The translations under genes and the position numbers were made by a program. Below, in pieces: positions 8,362 to 16,565 of a stretch of DNA of 64,000 nucleotides (the first letter of the stretch is position 1; each line of letters begins with the position of its first letter). The notes beneath the pieces were generated by a model, which was not told where the DNA came from, ran no database searches, and was given only the letters and a program-made list of their open reading frames with translations. The stretch is from Fischerella sp. PCC 9605. GTDB taxonomy: Bacteria; Cyanobacteriota; Cyanobacteriia; Cyanobacteriales; Nostocaceae. The stretch is from contig NZ_KI912149.1 of assembly GCF_000517105.1 (NCBI RefSeq), positions 1,699,946 to 1,763,945 on the forward strand, in the 5' to 3' direction.

Positions 8362-9426
8362 TTATGGAGGCGGAACTTCCAATTTATTCGTTAATTCTTG
8401 CGATTGCTCTGGTACAGATGCTTGTGCTTCCACTTCTTCTGCTCTCATCCAAGCGGCTATCATCCCAGCAATTGGAATAGATAGAAACACACCCAGTAAC
8501 CCAGCAACTCGCTCACCTATGAACAGAGCTAGAAAGAGTAAAACGGGGCTTATCTCCAAGGCATTGCCCATCACTTTCGGACTCACAAAATTGTCTTGAA
8601 TTTGTTGAAGAATGATACAAGCAATAATAACTTTGACGGCAACTACCCAGCCCTGAGACGCCAAAATTAAGAGACTAACCGTGAGTACTGCAAGTGTTGC
8701 ACCAATACCGGGGATAGCATCTAATATTCCCACTATGAGTGCTAAAAATAACGCATAGTTGACTCCTAAAATTGAGAAGATAATAAAACTCGCGGTTGAC
8801 AAGAATAGCATTAACAATAATTGCCCCCGGAGAAACCCCAGGAAACTTCGCTGAAATGTGATGGCAAAGCGATCGCGCGACTTGGCAGGTATCAATCTCA
8901 AACAGGAAAACCAGAGCTTTTCGCCATCAATCAGCATGTACAGACTGATGACAGCAAGAAAAATCAGTGTGAAAATACTGGAGAAAATATTTTGAACAAT
9001 TCCTATTCCAGAGATTAAACCCGTTTGTAAGGTATCAAATAACCTCTCAAAGTTTAAGTTGCCTAGAAACTCTTTGAAGGGTAATATATTCTGGGTCTTG
9101 AGGGCATCAGCAATCCGTGCAGTTAGTCCTTGTCCTTGATGGATCACCTCCAATCCAAGGGCAGTTACCAGAGCAATGAGCACAGCAACAGTAAATAAGA
9201 AGACAATTGTAATTGCCAATCCCCGGGGAATATAGCGAGACAACCACTTAACTGGATAGTTGAGTAATGCTGCAATAATCGCAGCGGTAGTAAAGATGGC
9301 AATAACGTTATAGAAGTAACCAATTAGCAGAACAAGCGCCCAAGCACAGGCGAACAGCAACAGCAAGCGTAGCAAGGTTGAGGTGTTGAAAGTTTGCCAG
9401 GGATTTGGTTTTGGGGATTGACTCAT
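8362..9426 (-). CDS. AI-2E family transporter (PerM-like), copy 1
   Basis: A 354-residue integral membrane protein of the AI-2 exporter/PerM family. An N-terminal hydrophobic pair (residues 15-55) is followed by NYPVKWLSRYIPRGLAI and a soluble segment (about 85-150). Further helices follow, with the hallmark GVNYALFLALIVGILDAIPGIGATL and the C-terminal FIGERVAGLLGVFLSIPIAG. Family members export small molecules or act as ion antiporters; the substrate here is unknown. A paralogue sits at 30449-31483 with the same conserved blocks. It is monocistronic, with a repeat-rich spacer downstream. Confidence 0.88.
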   Translation of the reverse strand: MSQSPKPNPWQTFNTSTLLRLLLLFACAWALVLLIGYFYNVIAIFTTAAIIAALLNYPVKWLSRYIPRGLAITIVFLFTVAVLIALVTALGLEVIHQGQGLTARIADALKTQNILPFKEFLGNLNFERLFDTLQTGLISGIGIVQNIFSSIFTLIFLAVISLYMLIDGEKLWFSCLRLIPAKSRDRFAITFQRSFLGFLRGQLLLMLFLSTASFIIFSILGVNYALFLALIVGILDAIPGIGATLAVLTVSLLILASQGWVVAVKVIIACIILQQIQDNFVSPKVMGNALEISPVLLFLALFIGERVAGLLGVFLSIPIAGMIAAWMRAEEVEAQASVPEQSQELTNKLEVPPP

Positions 9427-10126
9427 AATTTGTTAAAGTGTCATGAGTGCTATCGGTTCGATGTCTAAGTCGTTTCCACCAATTAGTTTGCAAGCATTTT
9501 TTCGTACCATCGTGTCACTTGCCAATTTTGTCTGTCTATATTATCTAGGAGATTGAGCGATCGCTTGTCTAATTTTTGTAATCACTCAAATTTTATACTG
9601 GACGCTGACAAACTAAATAAAACTTCCATTTTTTGTTCTGGATGAACAGAATTTTCTCTGGTTACAGCAATACTGTAATTAATAATTACATCTCCCAGCT
9701 GATAATTATTGATGTCAAATGCTTGGCTGAACTCACATGCCAAGCTATTATTTATTACAAAATTATCAACCGCAAACGGCGAGTAGCTTAACGCAGCATT
9801 ACTATCTTAGAAAATGGCTAGAAAGTTAGCGTTGATGAACTGATTGCAGAAATCCAAAAATACACTTCATATCAAGTTCGGGTGAACACCGATCGTATCT
9901 GTGAAGGTCGGTAATAGGTAATGGGAAAAATCAATTAGCAATTACCAATAAAACCAACCATATCGTAAGTAATTAGTCGACTTGATATAATAAGCTACTA
10001 TTCCAGCTTCAAATATTTGGTTGTTAGTAGAACTACCAACTATCTCCTCACAAGTTCCTCATTTTCTTTTTCTACAACTATTATTGTGGCACTCCAAAAC
10101 TAACTTGTTGATGGAGGTTGAGGGTC
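9427..10126. other. Spacer, 700 bases, with one gene remnant
   Basis: Apart from the open-frame remnant at 9582-9806 on the minus strand, no gene is visible. The stretch from 9830 to 10060 contains no recognisable repeat or RNA. The promoter of the following secreted protein should be near 10040-10100 but is not clear. Confidence 0.4.
9582..9806 (-). pseudogene. Remnant of an unknown protein, no start codon
   Basis: On the minus strand an uninterrupted 74-codon frame runs from just after a TAA (9807-9809) to a TGA (9582-9584) without a usable start. The translation has protein-like composition (segments DNFVINNSLACEFSQAFDIN and HPEQKMEVLFSLSASSIKFE). It reads like the C-terminal end of a small beta-rich protein. 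Lacking a start and a ribosome site, it is probably the 3' end of a decayed gene. No family is recognised, and chance openness in AT-rich DNA cannot be excluded. Confidence 0.35.
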
Positions 10127-10606
10127 ATGAGGAAAAGAGGAGCTTTAGCAGCAGCAATATTAATTACTCTCAGTTTGGGTATTGTCAGTCAATCTTTTGC
10201 TCAACCAGGAATGAGGATGAGAGGTAGTGGTGGCTGGGGGCCAGGACATCATTACAGCAGAATGTATAATGCTCAAACTGTTGAGACTCTCAGTGGGGAA
10301 GTAGTCAGTGTAGATACAATTACTCCCTCTAGAGGAATGTCTCAAGGTGTGCATTTGACTTTGAAAACAGCTAAGGAAACTATTTCGGTACATTTAGGGC
10401 CAAGTTGGTACATCGATAACCAAGATATGCAAATTCAGCCAGGCGACAAAATTGAGGTTAAAGGCTCAAGAATTTCTTTTGCAGGAAAACCAGCAATTAT
10501 TGCGGCTTCTGTTAAGAAAGGAAACGAAGTACTAACGCTGCGGGATGACAAAGGTTTTCCTGCTTGGAGTGGTTGGAGATATGACAATCAACAACCTCAG
10601 AGGTAG
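10127..10606 (+). CDS. Secreted OB-like periplasmic protein
   Basis: I place the start at the ATG at 10127, nine bases after GGAGG (10113-10117), rather than the in-frame TTG at 10118; this gives 159 residues. A signal peptide is clear: RKRGALAAAILITLSLGIV, then SQSFA before the likely cut. A Gly/Met/His-rich linker (MRMRGSGGWGPGHHYSRM) could bind metal. The mature domain (about 50-150) has the pattern LSGEVVSVDT, TAKETISVHLGPSWYI and QPGDKIEVKGSRI, typical of small OB-fold periplasmic proteins (DUF5666/BOF-like). It may bind metal or nucleic acid. It converges on the ArsR gene. Confidence 0.72.
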   Translation: MRKRGALAAAILITLSLGIVSQSFAQPGMRMRGSGGWGPGHHYSRMYNAQTVETLSGEVVSVDTITPSRGMSQGVHLTLKTAKETISVHLGPSWYIDNQDMQIQPGDKIEVKGSRISFAGKPAIIAASVKKGNEVLTLRDDKGFPAWSGWRYDNQQPQR

Positions 10607-10616
10607 ATCGCAAAAT

Positions 10617-10958
10617 TTACCCAGCTATTTCCTTGATCTGTTCTAACTGCTGTACTTGTTCTAATAGACGGGTGGCGATGCGATCGCACACTACTTCACA
10701 TAGCTCAAAAATTACCGGATCGGAAATCTGATAAAAGACGCTCACTCCGTTGGGATGGCGAGAAACCATCCCTACTTGCATCAAAACTTTCAGATGTTTA
10801 GAAACATTCGCCTGACCTAGCCCCGTTGCTTCCACAATTTCTGTCACACTTTTAGGCCCAGACCTTAAACAATTCAAAACTTGCAGTCGGCTGACTTCTG
10901 AAAGCACTTTGAAATACTCGGCAACTTGAGTAAGAGCTGTAATTGATATCTCCGACAT
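10617..10958 (-). CDS. ArsR-family winged-helix repressor
   Basis: A 113-residue ArsR/SmtB-type regulator. The winged-helix core is complete: helix FKVLSEVSRLQVLNCL, recognition helix region LGQANVSKHLKVLMQVGMVS and wing RHPNGVSVFYQIS. Three cysteines (C30, C87, C91) could sense a reactive sulfur species or metal. C30 lies close to the helix position used by persulfide sensors of the BigR/SqrR type, but is offset by one residue in my alignment. The gene faces an operon of sulfur dioxygenase, rhodanese and sulfate-transporter genes. A persulfide- or sulfide-responsive repressor of that operon and of itself, acting at the 74-bp palindrome between them, is the natural reading. Confidence 0.88.
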   Translation of the reverse strand: MSEISITALTQVAEYFKVLSEVSRLQVLNCLRSGPKSVTEIVEATGLGQANVSKHLKVLMQVGMVSRHPNGVSVFYQISDPVIFELCEVVCDRIATRLLEQVQQLEQIKEIAG

Positions 10959-10973
10959 AAAACTTTAACAATA

Positions 10974-11047
10974 CAAAACCAAAATCTTGCTTCTACTACC
11001 ATATTACTATATAGTAATATGGTAGTAGAAGCAAGATTTTGGTTTTG
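10974..11047. promoter_or_regulatory. 74-bp perfect palindrome: symmetric divergent promoter/operator
   Basis: Each 37-base arm is the exact reverse complement of the other (centre between 11010 and 11011). On the plus strand TTGCTT (10987-10992) and TATAGT (11010-11015) are separated by 17 bases, a good -35/-10 pair. By symmetry the minus strand has the same pair (11029-11034 and 11006-11011). The two -10 boxes overlap by two bases, so the divergent promoters for the ArsR gene and the sulfur operon would be identical and mutually exclusive. The inner ATATTACTATATAGTAATAT is a plausible ArsR operator. Confidence 0.8.
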
Positions 11048-11105
11048 CTGCTTAAAATTATACACAGTAATCGAATAGAAGGCTTCACCTACCAGGGAGG
11101 AACCA

Positions 11106-11558
11106 ATGGAAAACGTGAAAAGGATTAATGATGAGTTAACCGTATCAGGACAGGTAACGCCAGAACAGTTGCAACAGGTAGCAAATGAGGGCTTTAAGTC
11201 AGTAATGAATTTGCGATCGCCTGATGAAAAAGGTTTTCTTGCCGACGAGGAGCAACAAGCCAAAGCATTAGGGCTGCATTATGTAAATATTCCAGTCAAA
11301 GTTGATACCCTCACTGAAGAACAGACAACAGAGATTCTCAAAGAAATAGACGAACTTCCGAAACCAGCCTTAATTCATTGCGGTACAGCGATGCGTGCGG
11401 GTGCAATGTCGTTGATGAATGTGGCGACAAGGCAAGGAATGACACCAGAGCAAGCATTTCAAAAGGCTGGTGAAATCGGTTTTGATTGCAGTTCCAATCC
11501 AAAAATGAAGGAATTTTTCGCGCAATACGTTTTCCAGCACTCATCAGCAAACAAGTGA
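11106..11558 (+). CDS. DUF442 phosphatase/sulfurtransferase-like protein
   Basis: A 150-residue cytoplasmic protein with SD AGGGAGG five bases before the ATG. It matches the DUF442 (TIGR01244-type) domain, a variant of the protein tyrosine phosphatase fold that is fused to an MBL-fold dioxygenase in the Blh proteins of BigR operons. The catalytic loop IHCGTAMRAGA puts the cysteine at 92 and the arginine at 97. N-terminal marks are NVKRINDELTVSGQVTPEQL. It is the first gene of the operon driven by the palindromic promoter. The likely role is sulfur transfer or thiol chemistry in persulfide clearance, rather than classic phosphatase activity. Confidence 0.85.
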   Translation: MENVKRINDELTVSGQVTPEQLQQVANEGFKSVMNLRSPDEKGFLADEEQQAKALGLHYVNIPVKVDTLTEEQTTEILKEIDELPKPALIHCGTAMRAGAMSLMNVATRQGMTPEQAFQKAGEIGFDCSSNPKMKEFFAQYVFQHSSANK

Positions 11559-11572
11559 AGGAAGAAAGCACT

Positions 11573-12961
11573 ATGGCTTTGATTTTAGAGCAAATAAACG
11601 TAGAGGGGCTGGCGCACCTATCCTATGTTGTTGGTGATGATAAAGCAGGTGTAGTAGCAGTCATTGACCCCCGCCGCGATGTAGATATTTATCTGCAAAG
11701 AACACGGGAGATGGGAGTTAGAATCACTCACATTATCGAAACTCACATCCACGCCGATTTTGTATCTGGTTCTCACGAACTGCAAGCAAGGACTGGTGCA
11801 CCTATTTATGGTGGTAAGAGTGAAGATTATCAATTTGAATTGCACCAGCTGAGTGAAGGCGACGAGTTGAAAATCGGTAGCGTTACTCTACGCGCCTTGC
11901 ATACTCCTGGGCATACACCCGAACACGTCTCCTTTATTATCACCGATGCGAAACAGGGTCAAGAACCCTTTGGTGTATTTACTGGTGACACCCTATTTAA
12001 CCTCGATGTCGGACGTCCGGATCTACTCGGTGGTGGGACTGAGAAGAAACTGGCAGCCCAACTTTATCATTCATTGTTTGATAAACTAGTGCCGCTTGGC
12101 GATCGCATGGAAATATACCCCTGTCATGGTGCTGGTTCAGCCTGTGGAAAATCGATAGGCGATCGCAGGCAGAGTACAATCGGCAACGAGCGGATTTTTA
12201 GCGAGGCATTTAAAGAGCGTAGTGAACAAGAGTTTGTCGAATGGATATTAAGCGGTATGCCAGAACCGCCGAGACACTACACACGCCTGAAAAAAGTCAA
12301 CGCCAAGGGGGCAAAGGTGATGGGTTGCGTGCCGACTTTGCAACCCCTATCACCCCCAGAATTCCAGAACCTGATGGCGGATGAGAACACCATCGTTATC
12401 GATACCCGCTCAATTCTCGCCTTTGGCGGCGGACATATTCCAGGAGCCATCAATATTGCACTGCGACCAGAATTTCCCAATTGGGTTGGCTGGATGATCG
12501 ATCCAGAAAAGAAACTGTTACTGGTGATAGAGAGTGAGCGTGATGTGAAATTGGTGACAGAACAGTTATTCCGGCTCGGTTACGATAATTTAGCTGGCTA
12601 TCTGCACGATGGCATGACCTCGTGGCAAAATGCAGGGTTACCACTTGCACATTTAGGTGAGTGGACAGTGCATGAACTGAACGAACATAAAGACGAACCT
12701 GAGGTGACAGTTCTGGATGTGCGAGGTGACGATGACTACAAACACGGTAAAGTGCCTGGTGCTAAACATATCTACGTCCCACACCTAGAAGAACATCTGG
12801 ATGAATTGGATAAAAATAAGGCGATCGCTACCTACTGCGGTACTGGCTACCGTGCCTCAATTGCTGCCAGTCTCTTACAAAAGCAAGGGTTTGAGAAAGT
12901 TATTAACGTTCCTGGTTCCTGGACAGCCTGGAAAGCTGCGGGACTACCAGTAGCAAGTTAA
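11573..12961 (+). CDS. MBL-fold persulfide dioxygenase fused to two rhodanese domains
   Basis: The start is taken at ATG 11573 (GAAGGAAG just upstream, 462 residues); a longer frame to 11486 would overlap the previous gene. The N-terminal metallo-beta-lactamase domain (1-245) has the ETHE1-type metal motif THIHADFVSG and the later HTPGHTPEHV and CHGAGS. The first rhodanese domain (about 265-360) lacks a catalytic cysteine (LLLVIESERDV at that site) and is probably structural. The second (about 368-462) is intact, with CGTGYR and C422 as the sulfur acceptor. It should oxidise glutathione or protein persulfide to sulfite and move sulfur between thiols in the cytoplasm. Confidence 0.9.
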   Translation: MALILEQINVEGLAHLSYVVGDDKAGVVAVIDPRRDVDIYLQRTREMGVRITHIIETHIHADFVSGSHELQARTGAPIYGGKSEDYQFELHQLSEGDELKIGSVTLRALHTPGHTPEHVSFIITDAKQGQEPFGVFTGDTLFNLDVGRPDLLGGGTEKKLAAQLYHSLFDKLVPLGDRMEIYPCHGAGSACGKSIGDRRQSTIGNERIFSEAFKERSEQEFVEWILSGMPEPPRHYTRLKKVNAKGAKVMGCVPTLQPLSPPEFQNLMADENTIVIDTRSILAFGGGHIPGAINIALRPEFPNWVGWMIDPEKKLLLVIESERDVKLVTEQLFRLGYDNLAGYLHDGMTSWQNAGLPLAHLGEWTVHELNEHKDEPEVTVLDVRGDDDYKHGKVPGAKHIYVPHLEEHLDELDKNKAIATYCGTGYRASIAASLLQKQGFEKVINVPGSWTAWKAAGLPVAS

Positions 12962-12966
12962 TTATT

Positions 12967-13013
12967 AGTCATTAGTCATTAGTCATTTGTAATTCTAATG
13001 ACTAATGACTACT
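12967..13013. repeat. Tandem 7-mer repeats folded as an inverted repeat
   Basis: Direct repeats of ATTAGTC are followed by their complement (GACTAAT) within 50 bases, giving a hairpin between the MBL-rhodanese gene and the ETHE1-like gene. This is a common short tandem repeat type of heterocystous cyanobacteria. It may weaken read-through or be neutral. Confidence 0.65.
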
Positions 13014-13036
13014 GACCAATAACGGAGAACCTAAAT

Positions 13037-13741
13037 ATGTTATTTCGCCAATTATTTGATGCAGAATCCAGCACATATACTTACTTAATTGCTGATACCA
13101 ACACCAAAGAGGCAATTTTAGTAGATCCGGTGCTAGAGCAAGTAGAGCGTGACCTGAAATTGCTCAAAGAACTGGGATTAACCCTGCGTTACTGCCTAGA
13201 AACTCACATTCACGCCGACCACATTACAGGAACAGATAAATTACGATCTGCCACGGGTTGTTTAGGTATTGTTCCACAAAAAGCTCATGCAGCCTGTGCC
13301 GACTGCTACATCGGAGATGGGGAAAAATTAACTTTGGGAGAAATAACTATCAAAGCCATTGCTACCCCCGGTCATACCGATAGCCATAATGCCTATCTGG
13401 TCAACAATGACCGAGTACTCACGGGAGATGCTTTATTTATCCGGGGTTGTGGTCGCACCGATTTTCAAAGTGGTGATGCTGGCACTCTCTATGATTCCGT
13501 AACACAGCGGTTGTTTAGCTTGCCAGATGACACCTTGGTGTATCCAGGTCATGATTACCGTGGTCATACTGTATCCACCATTGGCGAAGAAAAACGCTGG
13601 AATCCCCGGTTTGCAGAATGTAGCCGCGAAGGTTTCATTGAATTAATGGGGAACCTGAATCTGCCAAACCCGAAAAAGATGATGGAAGCAGTTCCTGCCA
13701 ACGAACAGTGTGGCAATGTGACGGCGGTTGCTGTTCATTAA
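13037..13741 (+). CDS. ETHE1-like persulfide dioxygenase (MBL fold)
   Basis: A 234-residue stand-alone metallo-beta-lactamase protein. The iron-binding motif ETHIHADHITG (H57, H59, D61, H62), the following ATPGHTDSH and the C-terminal YPGHDYRG(H) are all in place. The length equals that of bacterial ETHE1/Blh dioxygenases. It would oxidise persulfides (for example GSSH) to sulfite and thiol. SD AACGGAGAA precedes the ATG. With the fusion protein upstream, the operon encodes two distinct MBL enzymes, perhaps for different carriers. The cytoplasmic family call is strong; the substrate is inferred from the family. Confidence 0.9.
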   Translation: MLFRQLFDAESSTYTYLIADTNTKEAILVDPVLEQVERDLKLLKELGLTLRYCLETHIHADHITGTDKLRSATGCLGIVPQKAHAACADCYIGDGEKLTLGEITIKAIATPGHTDSHNAYLVNNDRVLTGDALFIRGCGRTDFQSGDAGTLYDSVTQRLFSLPDDTLVYPGHDYRGHTVSTIGEEKRWNPRFAECSREGFIELMGNLNLPNPKKMMEAVPANEQCGNVTAVAVH

Positions 13742-13766
13742 CCTTGATTAGTTGGAGTGGCGGACA

Positions 13767-14306
13767 ATGAACATTCTCTGGCATAAGTTCCGACACATCC
13801 TTTCCTGGCTTTTGTTAGTTGGGGCGTTAACCTTATTGTTGTTCCTAGGTTTGGGACTCTTCAGCGCCCCACCAGCTGCGGCTGTAGTCAGACAACAGGA
13901 AGAAACACCAGGACAAATGCTTTACCAGTCACGCCAAACTTTACAGGATAAGGATGGCAAGACCTGGCAGGCGATCGCCTTCAAGCGAGTCCATCGCAAC
14001 GGCAATACCAGCTTTTCTCTGCGGTTGGTAGGATTTCCCGGTGCAGTAGTTTTGGATCGCGATCAACCCCTTGTATTGACTTCTTCTCTAGGAAAAACCC
14101 TGATTGCACCCGATATTTCTCAGCAAATCTTTACCGATACGGCTACAGAACCCCATATTGGACAGTACGATCTTCAGCCTATTCTGTCAGAGTTGCAGCC
14201 AGAAATTCCCTGGATACTGGAACTGCCAACTGTAGACCACTCAACGGTTAAGTTACTAGTTCCATCCTGGGTGGTGCAGGAATGGCAAACAGTTGGCTCA
14301 AGTTGA
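13767..14306 (+). CDS. DUF3122 protein, membrane-anchored/periplasmic
   Basis: The ATG at 13767 with GGAG at 13754-13757 is preferred over a TTG at 13752; 179 residues. One hydrophobic segment near the N-terminus (LLLVGALTLLLFLGLGLF) is followed by SAPPAAA, a possible signal-peptidase site. The mature part resembles the cyanobacterial DUF3122 family (marks MLYQSRQTLQDKDGKTWQAI and LRLVGFPGAVVLDRDQPLVL). Its function is not known. Position inside the sulfur operon suggests a periplasmic role linked to sulfur or redox stress. Confidence 0.78.
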   Translation: MNILWHKFRHILSWLLLVGALTLLLFLGLGLFSAPPAAAVVRQQEETPGQMLYQSRQTLQDKDGKTWQAIAFKRVHRNGNTSFSLRLVGFPGAVVLDRDQPLVLTSSLGKTLIAPDISQQIFTDTATEPHIGQYDLQPILSELQPEIPWILELPTVDHSTVKLLVPSWVVQEWQTVGSS

Positions 14307-14363
14307 GCGTAGGGAAATATTTCTATCTACTATCGATATCTCATAACTAAAAGGAGAACTTCA

Positions 14364-14708
14364 ATGCTTGTAATTCAACAAGAATACCAGTCTAGCTTTG
14401 ATACTGCCATGCATTGTGTCGTGGAATGCGAACACTGTGCCAAAGCCTGCATGGGTCATCCAGACATGGTGAAATGCGCCCAAATGTGTCTCGACTGTGC
14501 CGAAGTCTGCCAAACTCTTGCGACTTATATGGTTCGTGGGTCGTACTTCATTTCCCACTTGGCACGAGCTTGTGCTGACATCTGCGAAGCCTGTGCACAG
14601 GAATGTGAAAAGTATAATCTAGAACATTGTCAAAAATGTGCTAAAGTCTGTCGGCAGGCAGCAGAGGAGTACCGCAAAATTGCTAGTGTTGGCGCAGCAA
14701 GAGTTTAA
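14364..14708 (+). CDS. Four-helix Cys-rich copper-storage-like protein (DUF326)
   Basis: A 114-residue protein with 14 cysteines in CxxxC/CxxC spacing on helices (CVVECEHCAKAC, CAQMCLDCAEVC, CADICEACAQECE, CQKCAKVCRQA). This is the pattern of the Csp/DUF326 four-helix bundles that hold many Cu(I) ions in their core. There is no signal peptide, so it is of the cytosolic Csp3-like type. SD AAAGGAGAA precedes the ATG. Placement after the persulfide dioxygenases couples copper buffering to sulfide/thiol stress, where copper-sulfur chemistry is damaging. Assignment to the family is strong; actual metal load is unknown. Confidence 0.88.
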   Translation: MLVIQQEYQSSFDTAMHCVVECEHCAKACMGHPDMVKCAQMCLDCAEVCQTLATYMVRGSYFISHLARACADICEACAQECEKYNLEHCQKCAKVCRQAAEEYRKIASVGAARV

Positions 14709-14780
14709 GTAACTCCAGCTAGAAATCGAGGTCGCGAGAATGCACCTCCATAAGAATTTCTAAGTATTGAGGGTGATAAG

Positions 14781-16565
14781 ATGAGGATGAATAGAAGACC
14801 TACCGCTGTTAGAGCCTTCAGTCCAGCTAAAGTTACTGGTATTCGCCGTTACTTGCCTTTCCTGGAGTGGCTCCTCAATTATCATCCCCAAGATTTGGTA
14901 GGCGATTTAATGGCCGGGATGATTGTGGCGATCATGCTGGTGCCTCAGAGTATGGCTTATGCACTCCTGGCAGGTCTGCCACCCCAAGTGGGACTCTACG
15001 CCAGCATTCTCCCCCTCATCCTCTACGCTTTGTTCGGCACTAGTAGGACTTTGGCTGTAGGGCCTGTGGCAATGGTGTCTCTACTGGTAGCGACGGGTAT
15101 AGGTGCGATCGCTCCTCAGAACAGTCCAGAATATATCGTCCTGGCTTTGGTGCTAGCGCTGTTAGTCGGCATCATTCAATTGAGTATGGGACTGTTCCGG
15201 CTCGGCTTTTTGGTCAACTTTCTCAGCCATGCGGTCATTTCTGGCTTTACCAGTGCAGCAGCGCTGATTATTGCGTTTAGTCAACTCAAGCACTTGTTGG
15301 GGGTTAAGATTCCCCATACAGAATCTTTTTACGAATTACTGATTTCCCTCGTTCAACAGATCGATCAAACCAATATTGTTACTCTGAGTATCGGTGTTAT
15401 TAACATTGCAGTTCTAATCTACTTCAACAAGCGTTTAGGTTATTTGCTAAACGGTTGGGGTATTTATGAAGGACTGATTGTGACGATAACTAAAAGCGCA
15501 CCGTTAATTGTGGTGCTGTTTAGTACACTACTGGTCTGGGGTCTGGCACTGCATGAAAATGCCAATGTTAACATCGTCGGCGCTATTCCTAGAGGCTTAC
15601 CTCCCCTCACCTTGCCGTCTTTCGAGTGGACTCTGTGGCAAAAGCTTTTACCAACTGCTCTTACCATTAGTTTTGTCGGCTTCATGGAAAGTATTGCCGT
15701 AGCTAAATCCCTAGCTAGCAAACGCCGCCAAAAGGTCGATGCTAACCAGGAACTGATCGGACTGGGTGCAGCTAATCTCGGCGCAGCAGTGACTGGTGGC
15801 TATCCAGTTACAGGCGGATTCAGTCGTTCAGTGGTGAACTTTGCCGCTGGTGCTAACACTGCTCTTGCCTCGATGATCGCAGCACTGCTCATCGCCCTGG
15901 TAACATTGTTTTTCACACCTGTGTTTTACTTCCTGCCCCAAACTACCCTAGCAGCCATCATCATCGTAGCGGTGTTTGGATTGGTTGATGTGAACACCTT
16001 CAAACAAATGTGGCGCTACAACAAGGCAGATGGGGTTTCTCTGCTGATTACGTTTGTGGCGGTGCTAGCAGTTGGAATTGAATTTGGGATCTTGGTGGGT
16101 GTGGTAACGGCTGTACTCCTATTTTTGTGGCGTACCAGCAGACCTCATATTGCTATCGTAGGACGAGTGGGTGAGAGTGAAACTTTCCGCAATATTCTGC
16201 GCTACGAGGTCAAAACCTGCCCCCACGTCTTGGCGATCCGGGTAGATGGCAGCCTCTACTTTGCCAACACCAAGTATTTGGAAGATCAACTACTCCAAGC
16301 CATTGCTCAATGGCCTAAATTGGAACATTTAGTTCTGGTTTGCAGCGCCATAAACTTTATTGATGCTAGTGCTCTAGAAACACTGGAAAACTTGATGGAT
16401 GAATTGAAACAGGCTGGAGTCAACTTCTACTTAGCCGAAGTCAAAGGCCCGGTGATGGATCGGCTTAGCAAAACTGATTTTTTGGATCAGCTGGATCGCG
16501 ATCGCATTTTTCTCAGCACCCACCAAGCCATGCAGGTATTGGGTTGTAATTCCATCCAAACTTAA
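14781..16565 (+). CDS. SulP-family anion (sulfate) transporter with STAS domain
   Basis: A 594-residue membrane protein. After a short N-terminus the SulP signature region AGMIVAIMLVPQSMAYALLA (about 45-65) opens 12-14 membrane segments. The conserved GLVDVNTFKQMWRYNKADG and a C-terminal STAS domain (about 455-590, with LVLVCSAINFIDASALETLE) complete the family plan. It would import sulfate or another anion (bicarbonate is an alternative in cyanobacteria) by cation coupling. In this operon an anion permease handling sulfite or sulfate from persulfide oxidation is attractive. It ends four bases into the oppositely oriented next gene. Confidence 0.9.
   Translation: MRMNRRPTAVRAFSPAKVTGIRRYLPFLEWLLNYHPQDLVGDLMAGMIVAIMLVPQSMAYALLAGLPPQVGLYASILPLILYALFGTSRTLAVGPVAMVSLLVATGIGAIAPQNSPEYIVLALVLALLVGIIQLSMGLFRLGFLVNFLSHAVISGFTSAAALIIAFSQLKHLLGVKIPHTESFYELLISLVQQIDQTNIVTLSIGVINIAVLIYFNKRLGYLLNGWGIYEGLIVTITKSAPLIVVLFSTLLVWGLALHENANVNIVGAIPRGLPPLTLPSFEWTLWQKLLPTALTISFVGFMESIAVAKSLASKRRQKVDANQELIGLGAANLGAAVTGGYPVTGGFSRSVVNFAAGANTALASMIAALLIALVTLFFTPVFYFLPQTTLAAIIIVAVFGLVDVNTFKQMWRYNKADGVSLLITFVAVLAVGIEFGILVGVVTAVLLFLWRTSRPHIAIVGRVGESETFRNILRYEVKTCPHVLAIRVDGSLYFANTKYLEDQLLQAIAQWPKLEHLVLVCSAINFIDASALETLENLMDELKQAGVNFYLAEVKGPVMDRLSKTDFLDQLDRDRIFLSTHQAMQVLGCNSIQT

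Noticed and set aside
11486-11572. Upstream extension of the MBL-rhodanese gene
   Set aside because: The extra residues overlap the end of the DUF442 gene, and a good ribosome site precedes ATG 11573.
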